Notes under the pieces: model-generated
Databases searched by the model: none
Seen by the model: only the letters and a program-made list of their open reading frames with translations
Told to the model about the DNA's origin: nothing
NCBI GenBank assembly: GCA_016302435.1
Contig: JAEDNQ010000070.1
Location: 1 to 11,295 of the forward strand
DNA length: 11,295 nt
Direction of reading: 5' to 3'
From: Bacteroidaceae bacterium
GTDB lineage: Bacteria > Bacteroidota > Bacteroidia > Bacteroidales > Bacteroidaceae
Translations under genes and position numbers: made by a program
Shown: piece by piece, positions 1 through 7,762 of the stretch
Layout: each line of letters starts with the position of its first letter
How positions within the stretch are numbered: the stretch's first letter is position 1

Positions 1-54
1 GGAGCTATAAAAGCTATAGGAGCTATAAAAGCTATAGGAGCTATAAAAGCTATA
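1..54. repeat. 18-bp tandem repeat, three copies, cut by the window edge
   Basis: Three identical copies of GGAGCTATAAAAGCTATA run head to tail, followed by a partial GTAGCT. Each unit contains AGCTATA twice as a direct repeat, and neighbouring units create small inverted repeats (CTATA/TATAG). The array begins at base 1, so it probably continues to the left. It ends 12 bases from the stop codon of the minus-strand lyase gene, so it lies in that gene's 3' region. It has no spacers and is too AT-rich and short to be a CRISPR. A role as mRNA 3' structure or simple replication slippage is possible, but neither is shown. Confidence 0.9.
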
Positions 55-66
55 GTAGCTCAGACT

Positions 67-2979
67 CTATCTGCAAGTCTCTTTTATGAAGATAGCATCC
101 ATGACCCATGTGGCGCAGTCGTTGGTCCAGATGGTGGATTTGCCATCGAGAGGTCGGTGGAGCATGATTGCATCCCATGCCTTTGTGGCTGACTCTTTGT
201 GGCCCATCCATCCAGCAAAGCCGTGGAGACGCGGTATAGGGAACTTGTTATGGCGAATCTGAAGAGCTTTGTCTTGGTATTGCCTGCAATAGTCTTGCCA
301 AAGGAGGAAGAAGCGGGAGGAGGCTTCGTGGATGTCGGGAGAGAGCATCATCTCGTTCATCAGCTCGAATCCACCCATGATTGTCATAAGGTGATTGGTG
401 GTCTGGAGTTCGGGCTGGTCAGAGGAGATGCGTCCGCTTGACGGATTGTAGCCGAGGGCGAGTGGTCCTTGGAAGAAGTGGTGGGGAAGGTCTGCTATGG
501 ACTGCATGCCTGTGAGCAGTTTGTCGCGATAGCGGTTTTGTCCTGTACGCTCCCATTCCGTATACCAGTTGCTGGCGTATGCCATCCAGTCGGGTCCGAT
601 GCGCAGGCGAGCTGGGGCACTGCATGGGTAGAGCGAGCGTGGCTGAGCGAGGCGCATGGGGTCAAGATGGTAGAGCAGTGTGTCAGCATCTCTCACTTCG
701 CTGAGTATGTCGCCTGTGCGGTCATCGGCTGTGAGATAGTAGTAGAAGCGGTTCCACCATGCCTCGCTGATGCGTGCCTCCTTAGCTCCGCATCCCCAGT
801 GAACGACGTTGTGTCGGCTCCCGAGTCCGGCGTGAGGACCGAAGTGATAGGTGTCGACCTCTGAGCAGTGGCGTGTCATGGCTGATGCCATGCGCCATAC
901 GGAGGGAGAGCCTGTGCGCAGAAACTGGTGCCAGAGCATGGAGGGTGATGCCAACTCGGTATTGTCCCAGGCATATCCGCCTACATCGTAGCGCCATTCG
1001 TCTCGTGAGGAATCGTAGGCATGCATTATGTCGCCGTAGTTGAAGAATCCGTACCAGCAATGGCGGTCAATCTCTTTCTCGTAGAAAGCCATGATGTCGC
1101 TGATGGTCGTCTCGACTATGGAGTCGCGTCGGTCGCATATTGTGGGCAGGCTCCAGATGCCGAAGGCTCTTTTGCGATGGAGATAGTCTGGTGTGGGCAA
1201 CAAGGGCAATCTCTCAGCGAGAGTAGAGGGACGAGGTGTGTGTGCTGTGCCAGTGGTGATGAAAAGGGTAGAAGTGCGAGCTATGCCGCAGGCTGTGCTG
1301 AGACCAGGCTGCACATCTTCGTAGGCTACATCGAGCGAGTGCGCAATGGTGTCGTAGTGGGCAAAAGAGTAGGCTTCAGCTTCAGGAGAGTAGAGGCTGA
1401 CGGTTACGGTGGCTGTGTCACCTCTTGCTCCCTGTACGAGGAGGGTAGAAGGGTAGCTCTGCCAGAAGTCGGATAGCTGTATGGCAGTCCATTGGCTGCT
1501 GTCGCCGAGGCAGACGAGTCCTTGGCTTCGGTGTCCCTCCTTGGTGCCTATCCATGGGGAGAGTGACGTGGTGCGCTTGCGTATGGAGTAGGCGTTGGGA
1601 GAGAGTTGTGAGAGGCGGAAATCGTCCCACTGCGCTATGTTTTTGAGCATAAGGCATGTCAGAGAGTCCATCTTGTCAAGGTCGATGGGGCGTCGGGCTA
1701 TTAGTGGCTGAACGGACATGGGGCGTAGGCCGTCAAACTGGACATAGCGCTCGTGGGCTTTACCTGTGAGGGGAAGGCGGAAATGGAGGCTAAGCTCTTT
1801 GAGACCACTGGCATTTAGCGTGCTGTCCACGAGGAGTGTATGGACAAGCTTGATGGTGTTGCTGCCTCGGTAGGTATAGGCTCGGAGGATGAAGTTTTTG
1901 CCCTCATATCGGTGTACAGTCTCTATTTGTCCTTGCCGTTCTGTGTAGGAACGGAGGATGGGCTGAGGTGTGTTGTTGAGCGTGAGGGAGAAAGGTGGAA
2001 GGGAAGGGGCAGCTGTCTGTGAGACTGTATTTTTGCCATAGTACTTCTTGCTCTCTTTTTTGCTGACGAGGAGCAATCGGCATGAGTCAGTGCCTGCAGG
2101 GATGACGGTGGTGAAGGCGTGCCACTTGCTGCTGCCGTCTTGCCAAAGTGCCAAAGGACGGTGGTCGATGGGCAGTGGCTGACCTTTGTCGGTGAGGAGT
2201 GCGAAGGAGCGTCGGTGTGTGTCGCCGGGAGCAAAGGGCACACCGAAGGTGGCAGGTCCGCTGCTTGGTGCACCTATCCAGTGGAGTGGCACACCATGGG
2301 CGTCGGGGTCGGAACATGTGTAGTGAAAGTTTGACAGGACAGCATGTGCGAGGGTGGTGCGGAAGCCGAAGTAGCCGCTTGTGAGGGGATGTGGGTCGAT
2401 GTAGTCGACAAGTGTCTCTCCGTCGATGATGTAGCGTATGCGTCCGTCGATGGCTTCGAGTCGGATGTGGTAAGTGTGGTCGCCTTGCAGCAGATGGTCA
2501 GGGTCCGTGTATTCTCTCAGTATGACAGGTCGGAGCCATGTGGAGTCGGTGGAGGGCGGATAGCCTGTATAGCGGCGGAAGCGTGTGGTAGTGTTCCAGT
2601 TGCCGCCATAGCCCATGTAGTAGAGGCGGAGGGCATAGTTGTTGGCAAACTTGCCTCCGTATCCTCCGCAGCGGTCTGCCATCCAAAAGCAGTTGAGGTC
2701 GCTTATGCGTGGTGAGCCCTTGTCGGTGAGGAAGGCAGAGTCGCTGACTATGCGTGCGTCGTATTCGATGATGGTGTTGCCCTGCATGAGGTGTTCGAAC
2801 CATAGTGTAGCTCCTGCGGGCGAGATGATTTCTATCTCGTCTCCTCTTGCCACAGCAGTTGTCGAAGGGTCTTCAGCCTCAAGCTTCCAGGTGCCTGCAG
2901 GGGTCTTAATGCGCTGGGCGAGGGCAGGGAGCAGGATGAGGATGAGCATGGCTGTGAGCCAATGTCGGGTGTAGTGCAT
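67..2979 (-). CDS. Secreted DUF6250 / PcRGLX-YetA-like exo-rhamnogalacturonan lyase (PL26-like)
   Basis: This 970-residue protein starts with a type I signal peptide (hydrophobic core about residues 8-20, likely cut after ALA at 21), so it is exported to the periplasm or beyond. Residues about 30-215 look like a DUF6250 domain, a concanavalin-like beta sandwich, with features such as FEHLMQGNTIIEYDAR and a closing GYFGFRTTLAHA. Residues about 230-330 match the N-terminal RIFT barrel of the PcRGLX/YetA family (FGVPFAPGD, then LALWQDGSSKWH). Residues about 345-560 would be the central beta sandwich. Residues 600-960 would be the alpha/alpha toroid (SRHNVVHWGCG, then EAWWNRFYYYLTADDR). Characterised PL26 members cleave rhamnogalacturonan I from the chain end by beta-elimination, giving unsaturated GalA-Rha. 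That activity is inferred here, and catalytic residues were not assigned. It appears to be transcribed alone from the promoter at 3113-3144. Confidence 0.8.
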   Translation of the reverse strand: MHYTRHWLTAMLILILLPALAQRIKTPAGTWKLEAEDPSTTAVARGDEIEIISPAGATLWFEHLMQGNTIIEYDARIVSDSAFLTDKGSPRISDLNCFWMADRCGGYGGKFANNYALRLYYMGYGGNWNTTTRFRRYTGYPPSTDSTWLRPVILREYTDPDHLLQGDHTYHIRLEAIDGRIRYIIDGETLVDYIDPHPLTSGYFGFRTTLAHAVLSNFHYTCSDPDAHGVPLHWIGAPSSGPATFGVPFAPGDTHRRSFALLTDKGQPLPIDHRPLALWQDGSSKWHAFTTVIPAGTDSCRLLLVSKKESKKYYGKNTVSQTAAPSLPPFSLTLNNTPQPILRSYTERQGQIETVHRYEGKNFILRAYTYRGSNTIKLVHTLLVDSTLNASGLKELSLHFRLPLTGKAHERYVQFDGLRPMSVQPLIARRPIDLDKMDSLTCLMLKNIAQWDDFRLSQLSPNAYSIRKRTTSLSPWIGTKEGHRSQGLVCLGDSSQWTAIQLSDFWQSYPSTLLVQGARGDTATVTVSLYSPEAEAYSFAHYDTIAHSLDVAYEDVQPGLSTACGIARTSTLFITTGTAHTPRPSTLAERLPLLPTPDYLHRKRAFGIWSLPTICDRRDSIVETTISDIMAFYEKEIDRHCWYGFFNYGDIMHAYDSSRDEWRYDVGGYAWDNTELASPSMLWHQFLRTGSPSVWRMASAMTRHCSEVDTYHFGPHAGLGSRHNVVHWGCGAKEARISEAWWNRFYYYLTADDRTGDILSEVRDADTLLYHLDPMRLAQPRSLYPCSAPARLRIGPDWMAYASNWYTEWERTGQNRYRDKLLTGMQSIADLPHHFFQGPLALGYNPSSGRISSDQPELQTTNHLMTIMGGFELMNEMMLSPDIHEASSRFFLLWQDYCRQYQDKALQIRHNKFPIPRLHGFAGWMGHKESATKAWDAIMLHRPLDGKSTIWTNDCATWVMDAIFIKETCR

Positions 2980-3112
2980 ATTAGTTAGCGTTGGTTATTG
3001 TGAGAAAGGAAAAAGCAAAAAACTGTCCGTGTGTGTTCGGTATTAGCCATGTCTGTCGTGTAGGCTGTTGAGGCTGATGCCAAAGAGAGGACGAATATTA
3101 GTAAATCTGATG

Positions 3113-3144
3113 CAAAAGTAGATATTTATGACGAGCATAACAAG
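3113..3144 (-). promoter_or_regulatory. Bacteroidetes-type promoter of the PL26-like gene
   Basis: On the minus strand TACTTTTG (3113-3120) fits the -7 consensus TAnnTTTG. Exactly 20 bases upstream, CTTG (3141-3144) is a three-of-four match to the -33 TTTG box. Transcription would start near 3106, leaving a 5' leader of about 125 nt before the ATG at 2979. I saw no clear structure in that leader. The call rests on consensus only. Confidence 0.6.
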
Positions 3145-3202
3145 TATTAAGAGCAAAAAGGTGGTGGTGAAGGGCGTATTTTATTAAAAAATGTGGTAAA
3201 AG

Positions 3203-3234
3203 TTTTAGCGTGTAGCGAGTTTTTAGTAATTTTG
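3203..3234 (+). promoter_or_regulatory. Bacteroidetes-type promoter of the nadA-mnmA operon
   Basis: TAATTTTG (3227-3234) matches TAnnTTTG perfectly, and TTTT (3203-3206) lies 20 bases upstream as a three-of-four -33 box. The predicted transcription start near 3241 helps choose the nadA start: TTG at 3243 and ATG at 3249 would be almost leaderless, whereas the ATGs at 3285 and 3294 would have AT-rich leaders of about 45-53 nt. Confidence 0.6.
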
Positions 3235-3293
3235 CACTACCATTGATAATGAATAAATATATAATATATAATGTACAATTTATTATGAATATT

Positions 3294-4313
3294 ATGGAAG
3301 CAAAACAATCATGGATAGAGAAGGGATATGTGGACGAGCCTATCCCCGAAGGCATTGACCTTTGTGCCGAGATACGCAAGATGTGCAAGGAGAAGAATGC
3401 TGTCATATTGGCTCACTATTATACTGACGGAGCTGTACAGGACATAGCAGACTTCGTAGGCGACTCTTTGGCACTGGCTCAGTGGTCGGCGAAGACAGAT
3501 GCTGACATCATCGTCATGTGTGGCGTGCACTTCATGGGCGAGACGAACAAGATTCTCTGTCCAGGCAAGAAGGTGCTGGTGCTCGACCTCGGTGCAGGAT
3601 GCTCGTTAGCTGACAGCTGCAAGGCTGAGGACCTTGCTGCTTTCAAGGCAGAGCACCCTGGATATAAGGTTGTGAGCTACGTCAACACTACGGCTGACGT
3701 GAAGGCTCTGACGGATGTGGTAGTGACTTCCAGCAACGCAAAACTTGTCATTGATTCTTTCCCTGCAGACGAGAAACTTATTTTCGGTCCCGACAAGAAC
3801 CTTGGAGGATATATCAATGCTGTGACTGGTCGCAACATGTTGCTCTGGGACGGAGGCTGTCATGTTCACGGACAGTTCTCGCTCGAAAAGATATTGGCCA
3901 TCAAGGCTGAGCATCCCGAGGCAAAGGTTCTGGTTCATCCTGAGTGCCCAGCTCCTATACAGAAGATAGCCGATGTCATCGGTTCTACGGCTGGCTTGCT
4001 CAACTTTGCCATAAAGAGCCAGGCCACAGAGTTTATCGTGGCAACGGAAAGCGGCATACTGCATGAGATGACCAAGGCGTGTCCGGATAAGACCTTCATA
4101 CCTGCTCCTCCAGAGATGAGCGAGACGATGGGATGCTCATGCAATGAGTGTGCGTTCATGAAGCTGAACACGCTTCCTAAGCTATACAACACTCTCAAGT
4201 ATGAGTGGCCAGAGATAAAGGTTGCTCCAGAAGTGGCAGAGAAGGCCATCAAGCCCATTGACCGCATGCTGGAGATTTCTAAGAACCTCAAGTCAGCCAT
4301 GGCCAGCAAGTGA
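3294..4313 (+). CDS. nadA: Quinolinate synthase NadA
   Basis: NadA condenses iminoaspartate with dihydroxyacetone phosphate to make quinolinate, the precursor of NAD, using an oxygen-sensitive [4Fe-4S] cluster in the cytoplasm. The predicted protein is 339 residues from this ATG, a normal length. Family signatures are clear: ILAHYYTDGAVQDIADFVGDSLALA near the N-terminus, CGVHFMGETNKIL with Cys76, LWDGGCHVHGQF with Cys189, and MGCSCNECAFMKLNTL with Cys281, 283 and 286. The three regions supply the cluster ligands; which of the last three cysteines binds iron is not decided here. Alternative starts at 3285 (three more residues) or 3249 (15 more) are in frame. The stop overlaps the mnmA start in TGATG. 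No nadB or nadC is in the window, so this NAD gene is paired with a tRNA-thiolation gene instead. Confidence 0.96.
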   Translation: MEAKQSWIEKGYVDEPIPEGIDLCAEIRKMCKEKNAVILAHYYTDGAVQDIADFVGDSLALAQWSAKTDADIIVMCGVHFMGETNKILCPGKKVLVLDLGAGCSLADSCKAEDLAAFKAEHPGYKVVSYVNTTADVKALTDVVVTSSNAKLVIDSFPADEKLIFGPDKNLGGYINAVTGRNMLLWDGGCHVHGQFSLEKILAIKAEHPEAKVLVHPECPAPIQKIADVIGSTAGLLNFAIKSQATEFIVATESGILHEMTKACPDKTFIPAPPEMSETMGCSCNECAFMKLNTLPKLYNTLKYEWPEIKVAPEVAEKAIKPIDRMLEISKNLKSAMASK

Positions 4314-5419
4314 TGGGAAAGACAGTAGCAGCATTGGTTTCGGGAGGTGTGGACTCAGCCGTGTCGGTCCACATCCTCAAGGAACAAGGTATTGACCCCC
4401 ACCTCTTCTACATCAAGATAGGTCCTGACCGCGACACGGAGTGGAACTGCACATCGGAAGAAGACGTGGAGATCTGTCAGTGGCTTGCTCGCCGCTACGG
4501 TCTTCAGCTGGATGTCATCGACCTTCACAAGGAGTACTGGGAGAAGGTCGTCGGATATACCATGGAAAAGGCTCGTCAGGGACTTACGCCCAATCCCGAT
4601 GTGATGTGCAACAAGCTCATCAAGTTTGGGTGCTTCGAGCAGGTGGTAGGCAAGGACTTCGACTTTACTGCCACAGGTCACTATGCCACAACTGACAAGG
4701 ACGCCAAAGGCCGAGTCTGGCTTGCCACGTCGCCTGACCCTGTGAAGGATCAGACGGACTTCCTCTGTCAGATAGACAGCCAGCAGGTATCCAAACTGAT
4801 GTTTCCCATCGGGGCCATGTACAAGCATGAGGTACGAGAAGTGGCAGAAAGGGCTCATCTGCTGAATGCTGAGCGACGTGACAGTCAGGGTATATGTTTC
4901 TTAGGCAATATAGATTTTCGCGACTACATCAAGGCACATCTTGGTGAGAATCCAGGCGATGTGCGCGAGATAGAGACAGGCCGAAAGATAGGTGAGCACA
5001 AGGGACTTTGGTTTTACACCATCGGGCAGCGTAAAGGCCTTGGCTTCGGCGGAGGCCCTTGGTTTGTTGTCAAGAAGAATCTGAAGCGCAACATCCTCTT
5101 TGTCTCCCACGGCTACGACCCCGAGAAGGTATATAAAGATCATCTGTCAATGAACGACTTCCATTTCATCACTGCCAACCCCTTTGAGGACGACATGTTT
5201 GCTTCGTCAATTGTAGAAGGTGAACAGGGACGCGAGATGAGGGTGACTTTCAAGATTCGACATACGCCAGATTGCCTCACCGGATGTCTTATCAATACAA
5301 TAGGAGGTGAATGGAAACTTATTGCAGACAAGAAGATACACGGAGTTGCTCCAGGACAGTTCTGTGTAGTGTATGACGAGAGTCACCATCTCTGCATAGG
5401 TAGTGGAGAGATAGATTGA
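4313..5419 (+). CDS. mnmA: tRNA-specific 2-thiouridylase MnmA
   Basis: MnmA adenylates U34 of the tRNAs for Lys, Glu and Gln and replaces its 2-oxygen with sulfur relayed from a cysteine desulfurase. The 368-residue protein has the PP-loop SGGVDS at residues 10-15. The two catalytic cysteines lie in PNPDVMCNKLIKF (Cys99) and DSQGICFLGN (Cys195). ATGHYA and the YTIGQRKGLG segment are also present, followed by the C-terminal beta-barrel ending in APGQFCVVYD. The ATG at 4313 shares its A with the nadA stop (TGATG), which points to translational coupling; a GTG at 4310 would add one Met and seems less likely. Bacteroidales often carry more than one MnmA-like gene, so this may be one paralogue of several. 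It shares the promoter upstream of nadA and ends before the hairpin at 5488-5526. Confidence 0.95.
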   Translation: MGKTVAALVSGGVDSAVSVHILKEQGIDPHLFYIKIGPDRDTEWNCTSEEDVEICQWLARRYGLQLDVIDLHKEYWEKVVGYTMEKARQGLTPNPDVMCNKLIKFGCFEQVVGKDFDFTATGHYATTDKDAKGRVWLATSPDPVKDQTDFLCQIDSQQVSKLMFPIGAMYKHEVREVAERAHLLNAERRDSQGICFLGNIDFRDYIKAHLGENPGDVREIETGRKIGEHKGLWFYTIGQRKGLGFGGGPWFVVKKNLKRNILFVSHGYDPEKVYKDHLSMNDFHFITANPFEDDMFASSIVEGEQGREMRVTFKIRHTPDCLTGCLINTIGGEWKLIADKKIHGVAPGQFCVVYDESHHLCIGSGEID

Positions 5420-5487
5420 GGGGTGGACATGAAGATGTGAAACACGTGTCCATATAAAGAGTTAAGACATGATTTTAACATAAAAAG

Positions 5488-5526
5488 GATGGGTAGCAGT
5501 AGGAATCTATCTCACTGCTACCCATC
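5488..5526. terminator. Bidirectional intrinsic terminator between mnmA and the GH97 gene
   Basis: GATGGGTAGCAGT (5488-5500) and ACTGCTACCCATC (5514-5526) form a perfect 13-bp stem with a 13-base loop. On the plus strand it is followed by TTGTATTTTTT. On the minus strand it is followed by CTTTTTATG. It lies in the 116-base gap between two convergent genes, so it can stop transcription from both sides. Confidence 0.88.
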
Positions 5527-5535
5527 TTGTATTTT

Positions 5536-7623
5536 TTACAGGGATTTTATGATTGCTGCAAATCCGCCTCCACTTGCCATGTTTACCTTAACTTCTTGAT
5601 TTTTCAGTTGAGAGGTGCTGACGGTGAAGGAATGCTTCTCGTAGTCTGTGGCTACTTTGCCTGCATTCAGTCCGTCTATGAAGGCTGTCACCTGGTAAGT
5701 ACCTTCGGGGAGGAAGGATGTGTCGATGGTGACGGTACGTGCGTCCCAGTTAGTCTCGCCTGCTACATACCAGTCCTTTCCCTTGCGACGAGCCGTGATG
5801 ATGTATTCGCCCATCTTGGCTCCTATGACTCTCATCTCGTCATAGACGGTGGGGAGCGACGAAATGAAGGAAGTGCACTCGGGTTCACGGTCGTAGGCTG
5901 ACGGGCTGTCTGCCAACATGGTCAGCGGACTGTCGTGGACGATGTAGTGAGCCAGCTGATGACAACGTGTTCCCATGGTCATGGGGTTATAGTACATGGG
6001 CTGGAAGTCGGACTTGGTGGCATTGCGCATGCCGCCTGGCGTGAAGTCGACATAGCCTGCCATGCCACGTATGAAGGGGAAGGTGACATCGTATCGTGGC
6101 ATGTCCTTTGAGGGCTCGTTGACAGTTTTTCCATTGATGACAACATCCGCTCTGTTTGTCCACTTCACCTCTTCCATGCCGAAGACGGCTTCGAAATTGA
6201 TGACATTTGGGTAGGTGCGGTTGATGCCCTGAGGAGCGAATATCCCGTGGTAGTCGAGCACGAGCTTGTGTGCAGCACATCGGTCGGCTATCCGGTATAT
6301 CATCTCCATACCCTCTTGGTCACAACGGTCGAGGAAGTCTACTTTGAAACCTTTGATGCCCATCTCGGAGTATTTCTTGCATGCTTCGTCGAGCTGGTCG
6401 TCGAGAACATTGAAGACTGTCCAGAGGATGATGCCGACACCTTTCTCCTTGCCGTAGCGGACGAGAGCAGGAAGGTCGAGCTCGGGAATGACGGTTAGCA
6501 TGTCGCCGTTCTTAGGATTGTACCATCCCTCGTCGAGAATGACGTATGGCAGATGGTGGCGAGAGGCAAAGTCTATGTAGTGCTTGTATGTTTGCTGGTT
6601 AATGCCCGCCTTGAAGTCCACACCTGAGAGTCCCCAGTCGTTCCACCAGTCCCATGCCACCTTGCCAGGTTGTATCCATGAGGTGTCACCACTGATGGCT
6701 GAAGGAGTGGCAAGCTGGTAGGCCAGTGTATTGGTAGGCATGTCTTTGTCATCGCGTGTGATGGCGAGTATGCGCCAAGGGAGGTGGCGCTTGCCTGTGG
6801 CTTTAGCTATGAAGTCTTCTGTAGAGGTGACGTATTTCTGCTTGCGCCATGGGTAGTAGTCGAAGGTTTTGGGATAGAGGGGAAAATCCGCCTTCAGACC
6901 ATAAGAGGTCTTCTCTTGGGCTTTGGAGCCAGCATTGCCCGACTTAGCATTAACCAAGTCGTCGTTGGGCAGCACAAACATGCCGGGATAGTCTTTGACA
7001 TCTGTTTCCAGGATAGTGACCTTGGCTGAGCCACAGTCGATGGTGGCAGGAAGGAAGGCATTGAGCTTGCGCGTGGCAGAGAGTGGAGCTGCATCGTATG
7101 TCGCTTGGAAGGCCATGGCTTTAGGATTCTTCTCGTTGGTGGAGTAGGGAAGGTAAGCCACGTGGTCGGAGGCAAAGTTGAATTCTGCTGTCTCTCCTTT
7201 CACCGTCCACTCCTTGGGAGAAGAGAAGGTAGTGTAGAAACGGTATGCCACACCGCTGTTGTATGCTCTGAACTCTACGTTTATGCCGTTTGCGCTTTTG
7301 AGAAGCACTTGATTGTAGCTGTCGCTGAAAGATGTCTGCTTGTAGAGAGGGGCATCAAAATGCTCTGTGAAGCTCTTCTGCTTGGAGACACTGTACTTGC
7401 CCTGCTTGACGCCGGGGATGTCGAGAGCTATCTCATTGTCGAGGGCATAATAAGCAGGAACAGAAGGGTTGGCATCTGTGATGGTGTATGATAGACGGCT
7501 TCCAGAAGTGTCGAAGAAGACTAGGATTGAGCCGTCGGGGGAGATGAGCGAGGGTTTTGACTGCTGGGCACTTGCTGTCAGAGAGACAAAGGCAAGGGCG
7601 AGGGTGGAAATGCATATTTTCAT
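5536..7623 (-). CDS. Secreted GH97 family glycoside hydrolase, retaining type (alpha-galactosidase-like)
   Basis: The 695-residue protein has a signal peptide (MKICISTLALAFVSLTASA) and the GH97 plan: N-terminal beta-supersandwich (about 25-290), catalytic beta/alpha barrel (about 295-590, with AWDWWNDWG and YVILDEGW), and a C-terminal beta domain (about 600-690). Family 97 contains inverting alpha-glucosidases (SusB type) and retaining alpha-galactosidases and related enzymes. In the retaining group an Asp on barrel strand 4 is the nucleophile; here GFKVDFLDR gives Asp429. The SusB-type catalytic base Glu after the strand-5 His is absent, since this protein reads LDYHGIF (His459-Gly460). Glu484 in FGMEEVKW is the probable acid/base. 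I therefore favour a retaining exo-enzyme acting on alpha-galactosides or a similar sugar; the substrate is inferred. No promoter consensus was seen directly upstream, so it may be cotranscribed with the DUF6055-like gene 139 bases upstream. Confidence 0.92.
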   Translation of the reverse strand: MKICISTLALAFVSLTASAQQSKPSLISPDGSILVFFDTSGSRLSYTITDANPSVPAYYALDNEIALDIPGVKQGKYSVSKQKSFTEHFDAPLYKQTSFSDSYNQVLLKSANGINVEFRAYNSGVAYRFYTTFSSPKEWTVKGETAEFNFASDHVAYLPYSTNEKNPKAMAFQATYDAAPLSATRKLNAFLPATIDCGSAKVTILETDVKDYPGMFVLPNDDLVNAKSGNAGSKAQEKTSYGLKADFPLYPKTFDYYPWRKQKYVTSTEDFIAKATGKRHLPWRILAITRDDKDMPTNTLAYQLATPSAISGDTSWIQPGKVAWDWWNDWGLSGVDFKAGINQQTYKHYIDFASRHHLPYVILDEGWYNPKNGDMLTVIPELDLPALVRYGKEKGVGIILWTVFNVLDDQLDEACKKYSEMGIKGFKVDFLDRCDQEGMEMIYRIADRCAAHKLVLDYHGIFAPQGINRTYPNVINFEAVFGMEEVKWTNRADVVINGKTVNEPSKDMPRYDVTFPFIRGMAGYVDFTPGGMRNATKSDFQPMYYNPMTMGTRCHQLAHYIVHDSPLTMLADSPSAYDREPECTSFISSLPTVYDEMRVIGAKMGEYIITARRKGKDWYVAGETNWDARTVTIDTSFLPEGTYQVTAFIDGLNAGKVATDYEKHSFTVSTSQLKNQEVKVNMASGGGFAAIIKSL

Positions 7624-7633
7624 AGGGGTGATA

Positions 7634-7762
7634 TTACTGAGATGTTTTTGATTTGTTTGTGACGTTCATGATGATCGTGACGTTCTTGCCGTTCATGACG
7701 TTAGTAACGATAGTGCCGTTTATGACGTTAGTAACGATAGTGACGTTCAAACCAACATCACT
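7634..7762 (-). other. Open 42-codon frame following the protease TAG stop, through the 9-bp array
   Basis: Directly after the TAG of the DUF6055-like gene the same frame stays open for 42 codons to a TAA at 7634-7636, ten bases before the GH97 ATG. The 9-bp array is read as tripeptide-like repeats rich in Asn, Val, Thr and Ile (NVT, IVT, NVM). An internal ATG would give a 20-residue peptide starting MNGKN. It could be a remnant or readthrough C-terminal tail, a small coupled ORF, or chance, because a 9-bp periodic array repeats the same few codons. No ribosome site was recognised. This is recorded as a possibility, not a gene. Confidence 0.2.
7660..7749. repeat. Array of ten 9-bp units (27-bp higher-order repeat)
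   Basis: Ninety bases divide exactly into ten 9-base units that all begin with T and mostly read TGACGTTNN or TGCCGTTNN, with diverged forms TAACGATAG and TGATGATCG. The blocks 7687-7713 and 7714-7740 are near-identical 27-mers (one C/T difference), showing that three-unit blocks were also duplicated. The array fills most of the 139-base gap between the DUF6055-like gene and the GH97 gene. It has no spacer-repeat pattern. Confidence 0.9.

Noticed and set aside
1..54. Possible CRISPR array
   Set aside because: Units are directly adjacent, 18 bp, AT-rich and lack unique spacers.
469..1476. Plus-strand open frames opposite the lyase gene
   Set aside because: They lie antisense to a well-supported 970-residue protein, have no recognisable domains and no start signals; they are mirror effects of its codon use.
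3243..3293. Upstream starts for nadA (TTG 3243, ATG 3249)
   Set aside because: They would lie almost at the predicted transcription start and add an AT-driven, unconserved-looking N-terminus.
4310..4312. GTG start for mnmA one codon upstream
   Set aside because: The ATG at 4313 gives the expected MGKTV...SGGVDS beginning, and the TGATG overlap is a common coupling arrangement.
7660..7749. Operator array for a TGACGT-binding regulator
   Set aside because: Exact 9-bp periodicity and nested duplication are better explained by tandem slippage; no matching regulator gene is present.
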